From Mycobacterium yunnanensis (GTDB taxonomy: Bacteria; Actinomycetota; Actinomycetes; Mycobacteriales; Mycobacteriaceae), in the NCBI RefSeq assembly GCF_025823185.1, contig NZ_JACKVK010000022.1, forward strand, positions 124,001 through 188,000: a DNA stretch of 64,000 bases, read 5' to 3'. Both the position numbers and the translations under genes were made by a program. Within the stretch, counting starts at the first letter, position 1, and every line of letters begins with the position of its first letter. Shown piece after piece: positions 16,338 to 25,879 of the stretch. The notes beneath the pieces were generated by a model. The model saw only the letters and a program-made list of their open reading frames with translations, had not been told where the DNA came from and did no database searches.

Positions 16338-18580
16338 TGCTTCTGCACCTCCTTCTCGGCTGCGGTCGGCTTCAAGCCCGACGGTGCGAAGATGCGCGAG
16401 GGAACCGGATCGTCGGCACTCAACGGCAAACCTCCGCCGCGAATCGCCTTCAACGCCATGACGAGACCGGCGACGACCACGATGATCACCAGCGCCGCGA
16501 AGATGATCGACAGGGTGCCCTGGATGAAGGTGTTGCGGATGACGGCGTCGAGCTGGTCGGGATTCTTGGCCGCGCCGAGCGCCGTCTTGCCCGCTGCCTT
16601 GGCGTCGCGGTACTGGAAGTGCTGAGTCCAGTAACCCAGCTTCGGATCGCCGGAGAAGATCTTCTGCCACGACGCGGTCATCGTCACGATGAGGTCCCAC
16701 GCCAGCGGTACGCCGGGGATCCACGCCCATTTCAGCAACCCGCGTTTGATCACCACGACCGTGACCAACGTCAGGGCGATGGCGGCGAGCAGCTGGTTGG
16801 CGATGCCGAACAGCGGGAAGAGCGTGTTGATGCCGCCGAGCGGGTCGGTCACGCCCATCAGCAGGATGCTGCCCCACGCGGCCACCACGATCACGCTGCA
16901 AGCCCACGCACCGACGCGCCAGCTCGGGTCGCGCAACTTCTTCAGCGGCCCACCGAGATTGGCCAGCCCGTCGGACAGCATGAACCGTGCCACCCGGGTA
17001 CCGGCGTCGACGGTGGTGAGGATGAACAGCGCCTCGAACATGATCGCGAAGTGGTACCAGAACGCCTTGAGGCCCTCGCCGCCGAAGACCTGGTGCAGAA
17101 CCTCCGACATGCCCAACGCCAACGTCGGCGCGCCGCCGGTTCGCGACACGACCGACTGTTCGCCGACACCCGTCGCCGCGTCAGTGATCTCGGCGGCGGT
17201 GATCGGCGTACCCGACAGGCCGAGGCCGTTGACGTAGTCGGCGGCGGTCTGTGCAGTGGTGCCAGTCTGTGCCGTTGGCGCGTTGATCGCGAAGTAGAGG
17301 TGCTGGTTGAGAATGGCCGCGGTGATCAGGGCCATGATCGCGACGAACGACTCGGTCAACATGCCGCCGTAGCCGATCAGCCGCATCTGGCTTTCCTTCT
17401 CCAGCAGCTTCGGCGTGGTGCCGGAGGAGATGAGGGAGTGGAAACCCGACAGGGCGCCACAGGCGATGGTGATGAAGAGGAAGGGGAACAGGGAGCCGGC
17501 GAACACCGGGCCCGTACCGCTGGAGGCGAACGTCGAGATCGCCGGGGCCTCCATGACGGGGCGCGCAACGAGGATTCCGATCGCCAGCAGGATGATCGTG
17601 CCGACCTTCATGAACGTCGACAGGTAGTCCCGTGGAGCAAGCAGCAACCACACCGGCAACACCGACGCGGCCAGACCGTACACGATGACGGCCCACGACA
17701 GCGTGACCTTCGACAGGGTGAACCAGTCGTCGCCCCAAGCGGTTTCGGCAACCCAGCCGCCGGCGACGACGGCCAGCAGCAACAGCACGACGCCGATGAC
17801 CGAGACCTCCGAGACTCGGCCCGGTCGCAGGAACCTCAGATACAGGCCCATGAAGAGGGCGATGGGGATGGTCATCGCGATCGAGAACACGCCCCACGGG
17901 CTCTCCGCGAGCGCGCCGACCACCACGAGGGCGAGCACCGCCAGCAGGATCACCATGATGACCAGCACGCCGACGATCGCCGCGACACCGCCCGCGGTGC
18001 CGAGCTCGTCGCGCGCCATCTGACCCAGCGAGCGGCCGCGTCGCCGCACCGAGATCGACAGCACCAGGTAGTCCTGAACGCAGCCGGCGAAGACCGCGCC
18101 GACGATGATCCAGATGGTGCCGGGCAGATAACCCATCTGCATGGCCAGCACCGGACCGACCAGCGGGCCTGCGCCCGCGATGGCAGCGAAGTGATGACCG
18201 AACAGCACCCGCCGGTCGGTCGGCATGTAGTCGGTGCCGTTCTCGAACACCTCGGCGGGGGTGGCGGCGTCGTCACGGGGCCTGACGATCTTCGTTTCGA
18301 TCAGCCGGGCGTAGAACCGGTACCCGATCACGTAGGTGCACACCGCGGCGACGACGAACCAGACCGCGTTCACGGTCTCGCCGCGGAAGAACGCGATCAC
18401 CGCCCATGCGATGGCGCCGAGCAGCGCCACGATCGCGAACGTGATCTTGTGCCCGGTCGTGATCGGTGATCGGTCCACGATCGCGACGGGGGGCAGGTCG
18501 GCGTCGGTGCGGACGTAGGTGATGTCGCCGTCGGTGTCTTCCAGACGAGCCCCGGCGGCGGGTACGGGGGGTGAGGCCAT
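16271..18580 (-). CDS. cstA: Carbon starvation protein A, peptide/pyruvate transporter
   Basis: 769 residues, many transmembrane helices. The family core is clear: GTDYMPTDRRVLFGHHFAAIAGAGPLVGP split over about residues 113-142, then MGYLPGTIWI and repeated helices, ending in a cytoplasmic tail. CstA imports pyruvate (and has been linked to peptides) at the inner membrane under carbon limitation. The ATG at 18580 has GAAAGGAT upstream. It corresponds to Rv3063 and still neighbours ligB as in M. tuberculosis. The small YbdD partner is co-translated at its 3' end. Confidence 0.95.
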   Translation of the reverse strand: MASPPVPAAGARLEDTDGDITYVRTDADLPPVAIVDRSPITTGHKITFAIVALLGAIAWAVIAFFRGETVNAVWFVVAAVCTYVIGYRFYARLIETKIVRPRDDAATPAEVFENGTDYMPTDRRVLFGHHFAAIAGAGPLVGPVLAMQMGYLPGTIWIIVGAVFAGCVQDYLVLSISVRRRGRSLGQMARDELGTAGGVAAIVGVLVIMVILLAVLALVVVGALAESPWGVFSIAMTIPIALFMGLYLRFLRPGRVSEVSVIGVVLLLLAVVAGGWVAETAWGDDWFTLSKVTLSWAVIVYGLAASVLPVWLLLAPRDYLSTFMKVGTIILLAIGILVARPVMEAPAISTFASSGTGPVFAGSLFPFLFITIACGALSGFHSLISSGTTPKLLEKESQMRLIGYGGMLTESFVAIMALITAAILNQHLYFAINAPTAQTGTTAQTAADYVNGLGLSGTPITAAEITDAATGVGEQSVVSRTGGAPTLALGMSEVLHQVFGGEGLKAFWYHFAIMFEALFILTTVDAGTRVARFMLSDGLANLGGPLKKLRDPSWRVGAWACSVIVVAAWGSILLMGVTDPLGGINTLFPLFGIANQLLAAIALTLVTVVVIKRGLLKWAWIPGVPLAWDLIVTMTASWQKIFSGDPKLGYWTQHFQYRDAKAAGKTALGAAKNPDQLDAVIRNTFIQGTLSIIFAALVIIVVVAGLVMALKAIRGGGLPLSADDPVPSRIFAPSGLKPTAAEKEVQKQWDALPPGSHGPAARSVGTGAH

Positions 18581-18633
18581 GCGCCGATCCTTTCACCGTG
18601 GGTCCGCCGGTTTGGCGAAACACCGGCATTCGG

Positions 18634-20181
18634 TCAGCGGTCGTACAGGGTTCGAACCGTGTCCACGGTGTCGGCCTCTGCGGCGGTCTTGTCGTCGCGG
18701 TAGCGCAGCACGCGGGCGAAGCGAAGCGCCATGCCCGCGGGATAGCGAGTCGAGGTTTGCACGCCGTCGAGGGCGATCTCCACGACCTGCTCGGGGCGTA
18801 CCCGCACCGTGTACCCGTCGCTCGGAGTTGGGCTCGACCCGGCTCCGTCGGCCAGGTCGAGGAACCTCGCCGTCTGCCACTCCAGCATCTCGTCGGTCAT
18901 GCCCTTGAAGGTCTTTCCGAGCATCACGAATCCACCGGTGGCCGGATCGCGCGCGCCGAGGTGGATGTTGGACAACTTGCCGGTGCGCCGACCCGATCCC
19001 CACTCCACGGCGAGTACGACGAGGTCGAGGGTGTGCACCGGTTTGACCTTGAGCCAACCCGCACCGCGCCGGCCCGCCTCGTAGGGGGCCGTCGGCGACT
19101 TCGCCATCACCCCCTCGTGTCCCGCGTCGAGCGTGGCCTCGAGGAAGGCTGCCGCCTGCGCCGCGTCGCCGGTGGTCAACCGGTCGACCCGATGCGTCGC
19201 GGGCACCAGCGCGTCCAGAGTGGCGAGCCGTTCGGTGGTCGGCAGGTCCAGCAGGTCGACACCGTCGAGGTGCAGCAGGTCGAAGAAGAACACCGACAGC
19301 GTCTCGGTTGCGCGTGCGGCGTCACTGCCGAACCTCGACCCCGTCACCTGGAATCGGTGCGGCCGGCCGTCGGGTCGCAGGGCGATCGCCTCGGCGTCGG
19401 CGATGAAGGAGGACACCGGCAGGGCCATGGCGGCCGCCACCACCTCCGGAAGCCGGGCCGTGACGTCGTCGAGGCTGCGGGTGTACACCGACACGTCGTC
19501 CCCGGCGCGGTGGATCTGAACGCGGGCGCCGTCGAGCTTGGCCTCGAAGACCGCTGTTCCGCCGAGTCGGTCCAGCGCGTCGTCGACGCCGGTCGCGGGC
19601 TGAGCGAGCATCGGACCGACCGGGCGGCCCACCCGGAGGACGAAGTCGGCGAGCCCGGCCCGGCCCTCGGTCAGCACGGCGGCCGCGACGCTCGGCAGCT
19701 CACCGCCGAGCATCGAGGCCCGGCGCACCTCGGCGGCGGGCACGCCGGCGGCCTTGGCGACGGCGTCGGTCATGACGCCGATCAGCGCGCCCTGGCGCAG
19801 CTCGCCGCTGAGGAGGCGCTTTAGGAACGCCTGTTCGACGTCGGTGGCGGCCGCGAAGAGCCCCGTCACCAAGGCGGCCCGCCTGCCCTGTGAGCCCTTG
19901 CCCGCGACACCACCGATCTCGGTGAACGTGGCGTGCACCTCCGACACCGTCAGCGACGGGTCAGCCGCCGGTGGGGGCAACGCCCGAAGCGCGGCCCAGC
20001 CCACCCCGATCTGGCGCTGGGGCAGATCGCCTGCGAGCCACGAGACCACGACCGCGACGAGTTCGGGATCGCCCTCTGCGGCGGCCGTGGCCACGACGTC
20101 GGCGATGAGCCCGATCTTGGCCGTGCGCGCCGAGACGGCACCCACCTTGGCTGAGGTGACGGCGACCTCCGACAACTTCAC
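18634..20181 (-). CDS. ligB: ATP-dependent DNA ligase LigB
   Basis: 515 residues from the GTG at 20181 (GGTGGAG upstream), near the roughly 507 of Rv3062. The N-terminal DNA-binding region (1-205) is followed by the adenylation domain, with nucleotidyl-acceptor Lys in FEAKLDGARVQIH (about residue 215), then DAEAIALR, FFFDLLHLDG and EGVMAKSP, and an OB-fold with LKVKP. It seals nicks in DNA using ATP. It is accessory to the essential NAD-dependent LigA in mycobacteria. It is divergent from the von Willebrand genes with a 115-base gap. Confidence 0.95.
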   Translation of the reverse strand: MKLSEVAVTSAKVGAVSARTAKIGLIADVVATAAAEGDPELVAVVVSWLAGDLPQRQIGVGWAALRALPPPAADPSLTVSEVHATFTEIGGVAGKGSQGRRAALVTGLFAAATDVEQAFLKRLLSGELRQGALIGVMTDAVAKAAGVPAAEVRRASMLGGELPSVAAAVLTEGRAGLADFVLRVGRPVGPMLAQPATGVDDALDRLGGTAVFEAKLDGARVQIHRAGDDVSVYTRSLDDVTARLPEVVAAAMALPVSSFIADAEAIALRPDGRPHRFQVTGSRFGSDAARATETLSVFFFDLLHLDGVDLLDLPTTERLATLDALVPATHRVDRLTTGDAAQAAAFLEATLDAGHEGVMAKSPTAPYEAGRRGAGWLKVKPVHTLDLVVLAVEWGSGRRTGKLSNIHLGARDPATGGFVMLGKTFKGMTDEMLEWQTARFLDLADGAGSSPTPSDGYTVRVRPEQVVEIALDGVQTSTRYPAGMALRFARVLRYRDDKTAAEADTVDTVRTLYDR

Positions 20182-20296
20182 GTCTCCACCTTGGCACGGG
20201 CGTCCGACACCTTCGCTCAAGGAACCTCGCAGCCAACGGTCAGGGAGCCGCGCCACACTCGCTGCTACTCGACCACCCCTCGACCAAAGGACGACC

Positions 20297-21313
20297 GTGC
20301 TGACCTTGCCCGTGATTGGCGCGATCACGTGGACGGGATTCGAGCACCCCTGGCTGCTTCTGTTCGGCGCGGTCCCGCTGGTGCTCCTGGTGGTGTACGT
20401 CGTGATCCAACGGCGACGGCGTCGGCGGGTGGCACGGTTCGTCGGCACGCCGCCCGGGGGACCGGCCCCGGTCGCCACGAAGCTGCGCTGGCGGCACGTA
20501 CCGCTCGCGCTGACACTCGTCGGGCTGGCGGTCTTGACCGTCGCGCTGGCCGAGCCCACCGAGGACGTCCGGATCCCGCGCAACCGCGCCGTCATCATGC
20601 TCGTCGTCGACGTGTCGCAGTCGATGCGCTCCACCGACGTCGACCCCACCCGGCTCGTCGCCGCCGAGCAGGCGGCCAAGAAGTTCGCCGCCGGGCTGAC
20701 TCCGGGAATCAACTTGGGGCTCATCGCCTTTGCGGGTAGTGCGAACCTGCTGGTCGCGCCGAGCCCGGACCATCAGGCGACGATCACCGCCCTGGACAAA
20801 CTGCAGACGGCCGACAAGACCGCCACCGGCGAGGCCATCTTCACCGCGCTGCAGTCGATCGCCACGGTCGGTGCGGTGCTCAGCACCGACGGGGACACCT
20901 CGCCCCCGCCGGCCCGCATCGTGCTGCTGTCCGACGGCGACGAGAACGTACCCGGCGATCCGAGCAACCCCCGCGGCGCCTACACGGCGGCCCGGTACGC
21001 CAAGGACCAGGGCGTGCCGATCTCGACGATTGCGTTCGGCACCGCCGACGGTTTCGTGGACCTGAACGACGAACGACTCCCAGTTCCGGTGGGCAAGGAG
21101 ACGATGACCAAGATCGCGGAGCTCTCGGGTGGCCAAACCTACTCGGCCACCAACGTCGAGCAGCTCAACCAGAGCTACGAATCCGTCCAGCGGCAGATCG
21201 GCTACCAGGTGCTGCCCGGCCCGGCCAGCGAAGGATGGGTGCGTCTGGCGGTGCTGTTCGCCACCGCGGCCGCCGTGCTCGCACTGGTGGTCAACCGGCG
21301 GCTCCCGACATGA
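20297..21313 (+). CDS. Membrane von Willebrand factor A protein (Rv1481/BatA-like), copy 1
   Basis: 338 residues. Two N-terminal membrane helices (about 10-35 and 65-85) precede a von Willebrand A domain with the metal site DVSQSM (DxSxS) near residue 103, plus a downstream TGEAIFTAL and SDGDEN. One C-terminal helix follows. Relatives sit next to moxR and DUF58 genes and form membrane-associated chaperone/assembly complexes, but neither neighbour is present here. The GTG has AAAGGA upstream. It is followed at once by a paralogue with the same layout (4-base ATGA overlap). Confidence 0.88.
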   Translation: MLTLPVIGAITWTGFEHPWLLLFGAVPLVLLVVYVVIQRRRRRRVARFVGTPPGGPAPVATKLRWRHVPLALTLVGLAVLTVALAEPTEDVRIPRNRAVIMLVVDVSQSMRSTDVDPTRLVAAEQAAKKFAAGLTPGINLGLIAFAGSANLLVAPSPDHQATITALDKLQTADKTATGEAIFTALQSIATVGAVLSTDGDTSPPPARIVLLSDGDENVPGDPSNPRGAYTAARYAKDQGVPISTIAFGTADGFVDLNDERLPVPVGKETMTKIAELSGGQTYSATNVEQLNQSYESVQRQIGYQVLPGPASEGWVRLAVLFATAAAVLALVVNRRLPT

Positions 21314-22320
21314 CGGTGCCGTTCCTCGGGCCGCTGGCCCTGTCGGGCTTCGCCCACGCCTGGTACTTCCTGTACCTGTTGGTCGTCCTCGGACTCGTCG
21401 CGGCCTACGTCGTCGTCCAGTACGGCCGACACCGGCGGGTGCTGCGGTTCGCCAACATGGAGGTGCTGCAGCGCGTCGCCCCGACGCAGAACCGCCGACG
21501 ATGGCGCCACGTCCCGGCGGTGCTGCTGGTGATGTCGCTGGCCACCTTGGCGGTGGCGCTCGCGGCCCCGACCCACGACGTTCGCATTCCGCGCAACCGC
21601 GCCGTCGTCATGTTGGTGATCGACGTGTCGGAGTCGATGGTCGCCACCGACGTGGCGCCCAACCGGTTGGAGGCGGCCAAGGAGGCAGGCAAACAGTTCG
21701 CCGACGAGCTGACCCCGGGAATCAACCTGGGGCTGGTGGCCTTTGGCGGAAGCGCGACGTTGCTCGTCTCACCGACGACCAACCGTGCGGCGATGAAGAA
21801 CGCCATCGACGGTCTGAAGGCCGAGGAACGCACGGCCACTGGAGAGGGCATCTTCACCGCTCTGCAGGCGATCGCCAGCGTCGACGCGGTGATGGGCGGC
21901 GGCGACACGCCGGCGCCCGCCCACATCGTGCTCGAATCCGATGGCGCCGAGACGATTCCGCGCAACCCGGACGAACCCCGCGGTGCCTACACCGCCGCCA
22001 GGGCGGCCAAGGATCAGGGCGTGGCCATCTCGACGATCTCCTTCGGCACGCCGGACGGCGTCGTGACCATCGACGGGCAGCAGATTCCGGTGCCGGTCGA
22101 CGACGCGACGCTGCAGCAGATCACCGACATCTCTGGTGGCCAGACGTATCACGCGAGCAGTCTGGAGGAGCTGAAGAAGACGTATTCGGAGCTGCAGCAG
22201 CAAATCGGCTACGAGACGATTCGCGGTGACGCCAGCCAGGCCTGGATTCGCGTCGGTGCGGTCCTCATGGCGCTGGCCGTCCTGACGTCGGTGGTGACCA
22301 ACCAGCGGGTGCCCGTCTGA
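21310..22320 (+). CDS. Membrane von Willebrand factor A protein (Rv1481/BatA-like), copy 2
   Basis: 336 residues, clearly a tandem duplicate of the preceding gene. Shared blocks include the DVRIPRNRAV lead-in, metal site DVSESM, LTPGINLGLVAF, TGEGIFTAL and ISGGQTY, with the same helix order. The metal site is intact. The two products probably form a hetero-oligomer at the membrane, as BatA/BatB pairs do in other bacteria, although no moxR-type ATPase is encoded nearby. It converges on the molybdopterin oxidoreductase gene with a 10-base gap. Confidence 0.88.
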   Translation: MTVPFLGPLALSGFAHAWYFLYLLVVLGLVAAYVVVQYGRHRRVLRFANMEVLQRVAPTQNRRRWRHVPAVLLVMSLATLAVALAAPTHDVRIPRNRAVVMLVIDVSESMVATDVAPNRLEAAKEAGKQFADELTPGINLGLVAFGGSATLLVSPTTNRAAMKNAIDGLKAEERTATGEGIFTALQAIASVDAVMGGGDTPAPAHIVLESDGAETIPRNPDEPRGAYTAARAAKDQGVAISTISFGTPDGVVTIDGQQIPVPVDDATLQQITDISGGQTYHASSLEELKKTYSELQQQIGYETIRGDASQAWIRVGAVLMALAVLTSVVTNQRVPV

Positions 22321-22330
22321 CCCGGCGGTC

Positions 22331-23878
22331 TCAACTGACGTCGAAGGACACCGAGTGCCAGCCCGTGGCGCCGTCGGGGACGACGTCGGCCTCGTCCTGG
22401 GTTTGCACCGCGCCGGTGGCGTCGGTGGCGCGCACGGTGATGGTGTGTGAACCAGGCGCGTCGGCCTGCCACGGAAAGCTCCACAGCCGCCAGGTGTCGT
22501 TGGAGTAGCTCGCCCCGAGCGTCGCCTGCTGCCACGGTCCTTCGTCGATTCGCACCTCGACGGTCTTGATGCCGCGGTGCTGGGCCCAGGCCACGCCGCC
22601 GAACGTGGTGGCACCCCGTGGCACCACGGCGCCCGGGCGGGGCACGTCGATCCGTGACTCAGTCTTGATGGGGCCCCGAGCCGACCACCCGAGTCCGGTC
22701 CAGTACGCCTCCGCACGGTCGAAGCGCGTCAGTTCCAGTTGGGCCAGCCACTTCGTCGCCGACACGTAGCCGTACAGACCGGGGACCACCAGGCGGGCGG
22801 GATAACCATGCTCGGTGGGCAGCGGTGCGTCGTTCATGCCGATGGCCAGCAGCGAATCGCGCTGATCGGTCAGCGCCTCGACCGGCGTACCGGCGGTGAA
22901 CCCGTCGACGGAGGTCGAAAGGACCATGTCGGCGTCGGGGTGAATGCCGACCTCTGCCAGCAGGTCTCGGACTCGGTAACCCGTCCACTTCGCATTGGAG
23001 ATGAGGTCACCGCCGACCGGGTTGGACACGCACGTCAACGTGACGATCTGCTCGACGGGTTCGAAGCGTTGCAAATCATCGAAGGTCAGCGTCACCTCGC
23101 GGTCGACCATGCCGTGGATCCGCAGCCGCCAGTCGGCCCGGCTGACCTGGGGCACGCTCAGGGCGGTGTCGATGCGATAGAAGTCGGCGTTGGGCGTGAT
23201 GAACGGCGTCTGGGTGAAGCCGGCGGGTTGCACGCCCGGCGGGACGACGGGTGGCGCCGCCCCGCGCGGAGCCGGAAGGGTGAAGGCGGTGCGGTCGCCG
23301 GCCACCGAGGAGTTCAGTCGATTCAGCAGCGTGCCTGCGACACCGGCTACCGCGCCGACGCCGATCAGTCCGAACGTCACGAGAGACAGTCGGCGACCGG
23401 GGTCCGGTTCCGTCGTGGAGGGCGCGTCCGCGGGAGCCGCCGGTGCGGCCAGGCGGCCGACGGCCAACCAGCGCATCACGACCACCCCGCAGAGCGTGCC
23501 GATCACCGTGGGGACCACGTCGACGACGCTCGCCCCGGCCCGGCTCAGCACCGCCGCGCAGCCGAGCGCACCGGCGATCACGATCGCCACGCTGCCGACC
23601 GGCCGCCTGCGCGTCTCGTGCTGCGCGGTGATGGCGGCGATCACCGCGATCACCACCAGGACGACGATCGACAGGGCCAACTTGTCCGACGTCCCGAAGG
23701 ATTGAATCGCCCACTCCTTGACCGGGCCGGGGGTGACGTCGATGACCGCCGAGCCGACGGCGGTCCGGGAGTCGGCGTGTGGACCGAAGGCCACCGCGGC
23801 CAGCTGGGTCACGCCCAGCGCCACGGCCGCCGCGGCGACGCCGATCCAGGGGCTGGGACGGGTTGCCGTTTCGACCAT
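22331..23878 (-). CDS. Membrane-anchored molybdopterin oxidoreductase, sulfite oxidase family
   Basis: 515 residues. About 170 N-terminal residues hold four to five transmembrane helices. The sulfite-oxidase Mo-binding domain follows, with the molybdenum-ligating Cys in VTLTCVSNPVGG (about residue 285) and the motif PARLVVPGLYGYVSATKWL split at about 357-375. A C-terminal Mo-co dimerisation (Ig-like) domain ends the protein. The catalytic part should face outside the membrane. The substrate (sulfite, sulfoxide or other) is not decided by sequence. The ATG at 23878 is the first residue before the first helix. Confidence 0.9.
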   Translation of the reverse strand: MVETATRPSPWIGVAAAAVALGVTQLAAVAFGPHADSRTAVGSAVIDVTPGPVKEWAIQSFGTSDKLALSIVVLVVIAVIAAITAQHETRRRPVGSVAIVIAGALGCAAVLSRAGASVVDVVPTVIGTLCGVVVMRWLAVGRLAAPAAPADAPSTTEPDPGRRLSLVTFGLIGVGAVAGVAGTLLNRLNSSVAGDRTAFTLPAPRGAAPPVVPPGVQPAGFTQTPFITPNADFYRIDTALSVPQVSRADWRLRIHGMVDREVTLTFDDLQRFEPVEQIVTLTCVSNPVGGDLISNAKWTGYRVRDLLAEVGIHPDADMVLSTSVDGFTAGTPVEALTDQRDSLLAIGMNDAPLPTEHGYPARLVVPGLYGYVSATKWLAQLELTRFDRAEAYWTGLGWSARGPIKTESRIDVPRPGAVVPRGATTFGGVAWAQHRGIKTVEVRIDEGPWQQATLGASYSNDTWRLWSFPWQADAPGSHTITVRATDATGAVQTQDEADVVPDGATGWHSVSFDVS

Positions 23879-23943
23879 CCCGCCAAGTTACCGACTGCAC
23901 GACCGGCACGTCTTACGGCGACGTGACGGTTCGCCTCCAGTAG

Positions 23944-23998
23944 TGTGATCTAAGCGCGAAAACCGTCGCTGCGCGAAGGTTTCCGCGCCTAGATCGCA
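23944..23998. promoter_or_regulatory. Large inverted repeat just before the poxB ribosome site
   Basis: Left arm 23947-23964 (GATCTAAGCGCGAAAACC) and right arm 23978-23995 (GGTTTCCGCGCCTAGATC) match at 16 of 18 positions around a 13-base spacer. Pairing can extend outward to 23944/23998 with one G-U. A TAGTGT -10-like hexamer lies at 23941-23946. The right end abuts the GGGGAG ribosome site. It may be a protein operator or an RNA hairpin controlling translation of poxB. Confidence 0.7.
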
Positions 23999-24012
23999 GG
24001 GGAGTGACCCGT

Positions 24013-25749
24013 ATGGCCACGATCGCGACTCAGATCATCACCGCGCTGGCGCGCAGCGGAGTTCGACACGTCTACGGTCTGCCGGGGGACAGTCTCAACG
24101 GGTTCACCGACGCCATCCGCCGCTCGGGCGAGCTCACCTGGGAACACGTCCGGCACGAAGAGACCGCGGCCTTCGCCGCGGCGGCGGACGCGGCGCTCAC
24201 GGGTCAGCTGGCGGTGTGTGCCGGCAGCTGTGGACCGGGCAACCTCCATCTGATCAACGGGCTGTTCGACGCGGAGCGTTCGCGGGTCCCGGTACTGGCG
24301 ATCGCCGCGCACATTCCGCGCAGCGAGATCGGCTCGGACTACTTCCAGGAAACCCACCCCCAGGATCTCTTTGGTGAGTGCAGCGTCTACTGTGAACTGG
24401 TCAGCACTCCCGAGATGGCGCCGCGGATCATCGAGATGGCCATGCGCGCCGCGATCGAGGAGAACGGGGTAGCCGTCGTCGTCGTCCCCGGTGAGATCTT
24501 CTTGGCCAAGGCGGTCGAATCCCGCTGGCTGACCAAGCCCATCCTGCCGACCACCTCCGTCGTGCGGCCCGACGACGACGGGCTTCGGCGCGCCGCCGAC
24601 CTGCTCAACGCCGGGGAGCGCGTCACCATCCTGGCCGGCGCCGGGGTTCAGGGCGCGCACGACGAGGTGGTGGAGTTGGCGGGCTTGCTGAACGCGCCCG
24701 TCGTGCATGCGTTGCGCGGCAAGGAGTTCGTCGAGTACGACAACCCGTACGACGTCGGCATGACCGGCCTGCTGGGATTCGCTTCGGGGTACAAGGCCAT
24801 AAAGGAAGCCGACACCCTGCTGATGCTGGGCACCGACTTCCCGTATCAGCAGTTCTTTCCCGAGGACGCCCGCATCGTGCAGGTCGACGTCCGCGGCCGA
24901 CACCTGGGCCGTCGCGTGCCCGTCGACCTCGGCTTGGTCGGCACCGTCGCCGACACGGTGGCAGCGCTGCGGCCGTTGCTCGTACCAAAGTCCTCCCGTG
25001 AGCACCTCGACCGGTCGCTGCGCCACTACGCCAAGACCCGCAAGTCGATGGACGGTCTGGCGGTGAACGACCGCGACAAGGCGCCCATTCGACCGGAATA
25101 CGTTGCCGCCCTTGCCAATCGGCTGGCCACCGACGACGCGGTGTTCACCGTCGACGTCGGGTCGCCGGTGGTCTGGGCAGCTCGCTATCTCGAAATGAAC
25201 GGCCGGCGCAGGCTCGTCGGTTCGTTCAACCACGGCACCATGGCGTGCGCTCTGCCGCACGCGATCGGCGCGCAAACGGCGTTCCCCGGTCGGCAGGTGG
25301 TGGCGCTCGCCGGCGACGGCGGACTGACGATGCTGTTCGGCGAGCTGATCACGCTGGTGCAGAACCGTCTGCCGGTCAAGGTCGTGATCTTCAACAATTC
25401 GTCGCTGAACTTCGTCGAATTGGAGATGAAGGCAGCGGGCATCGTCAACTTCGGCACCGAGCTGGTCAACCCGGACTTCGCCGCGGTGGGCCGGGCGATG
25501 GGGGCCTTCGGGCGCCGGGTCGAGCATCCCGGGGAGTTGGAGGACGCGCTGCGCGAGGCGTTCGCCCACGACGGCCCAGCGATCGTCGACGTGGTCACCG
25601 CTCGCCAGGAGCTCTCGATTCCCCCCGCCATCAGTGCCGAACAGGCCAAGGGCTTCTCGCTGTACGCGATCCGGACCATCATGGCGGGCCGTGCCGACGA
25701 ATTGCTCGACCTCGTCACGACCAACGTGTCCCGGCGACTCCTGGACTGA
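24013..25749 (+). CDS. poxB: Thiamine-pyrophosphate pyruvate dehydrogenase (quinone), PoxB-like
   Basis: 578 residues, similar to E. coli PoxB (572). The N-terminal pyrimidine-binding domain has the activating Glu in VRHEETAAFAAAADA (about residue 48). A central FAD domain follows. The C-terminal TPP domain carries GDGGLTMLFGELITLVQNRLP split at about 433-453, then NNSSLNF (the GDG...NN Mg/TPP motif). It probably decarboxylates pyruvate to acetate and feeds electrons to the quinone pool at the membrane. The ATG at 24013 is eight bases after GGGGAG; a GTG at 24004 lies inside that site. Lies 10 kb from the pyruvate importer CstA. Confidence 0.88.
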   Translation: MATIATQIITALARSGVRHVYGLPGDSLNGFTDAIRRSGELTWEHVRHEETAAFAAAADAALTGQLAVCAGSCGPGNLHLINGLFDAERSRVPVLAIAAHIPRSEIGSDYFQETHPQDLFGECSVYCELVSTPEMAPRIIEMAMRAAIEENGVAVVVVPGEIFLAKAVESRWLTKPILPTTSVVRPDDDGLRRAADLLNAGERVTILAGAGVQGAHDEVVELAGLLNAPVVHALRGKEFVEYDNPYDVGMTGLLGFASGYKAIKEADTLLMLGTDFPYQQFFPEDARIVQVDVRGRHLGRRVPVDLGLVGTVADTVAALRPLLVPKSSREHLDRSLRHYAKTRKSMDGLAVNDRDKAPIRPEYVAALANRLATDDAVFTVDVGSPVVWAARYLEMNGRRRLVGSFNHGTMACALPHAIGAQTAFPGRQVVALAGDGGLTMLFGELITLVQNRLPVKVVIFNNSSLNFVELEMKAAGIVNFGTELVNPDFAAVGRAMGAFGRRVEHPGELEDALREAFAHDGPAIVDVVTARQELSIPPAISAEQAKGFSLYAIRTIMAGRADELLDLVTTNVSRRLLD

Positions 25750-25879
25750 TTCGTCTCGGGCCCACGCCGTGAGTTCTCGCTCACACTTGCTCCTGGAAAT
25801 CATCGGTTTCCGGCGCAGTGGGCAATTATGAAGTGCTACTAAACAAATGCAGGATCCACGGAACTTTGAGGGGACGCCG

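Noticed and set aside
15983..18469. Long plus-strand frame opposite cstA
   Set aside because: CstA is recognisable on the minus strand. The plus frame encodes a low-complexity His/Arg/Asp-rich peptide.
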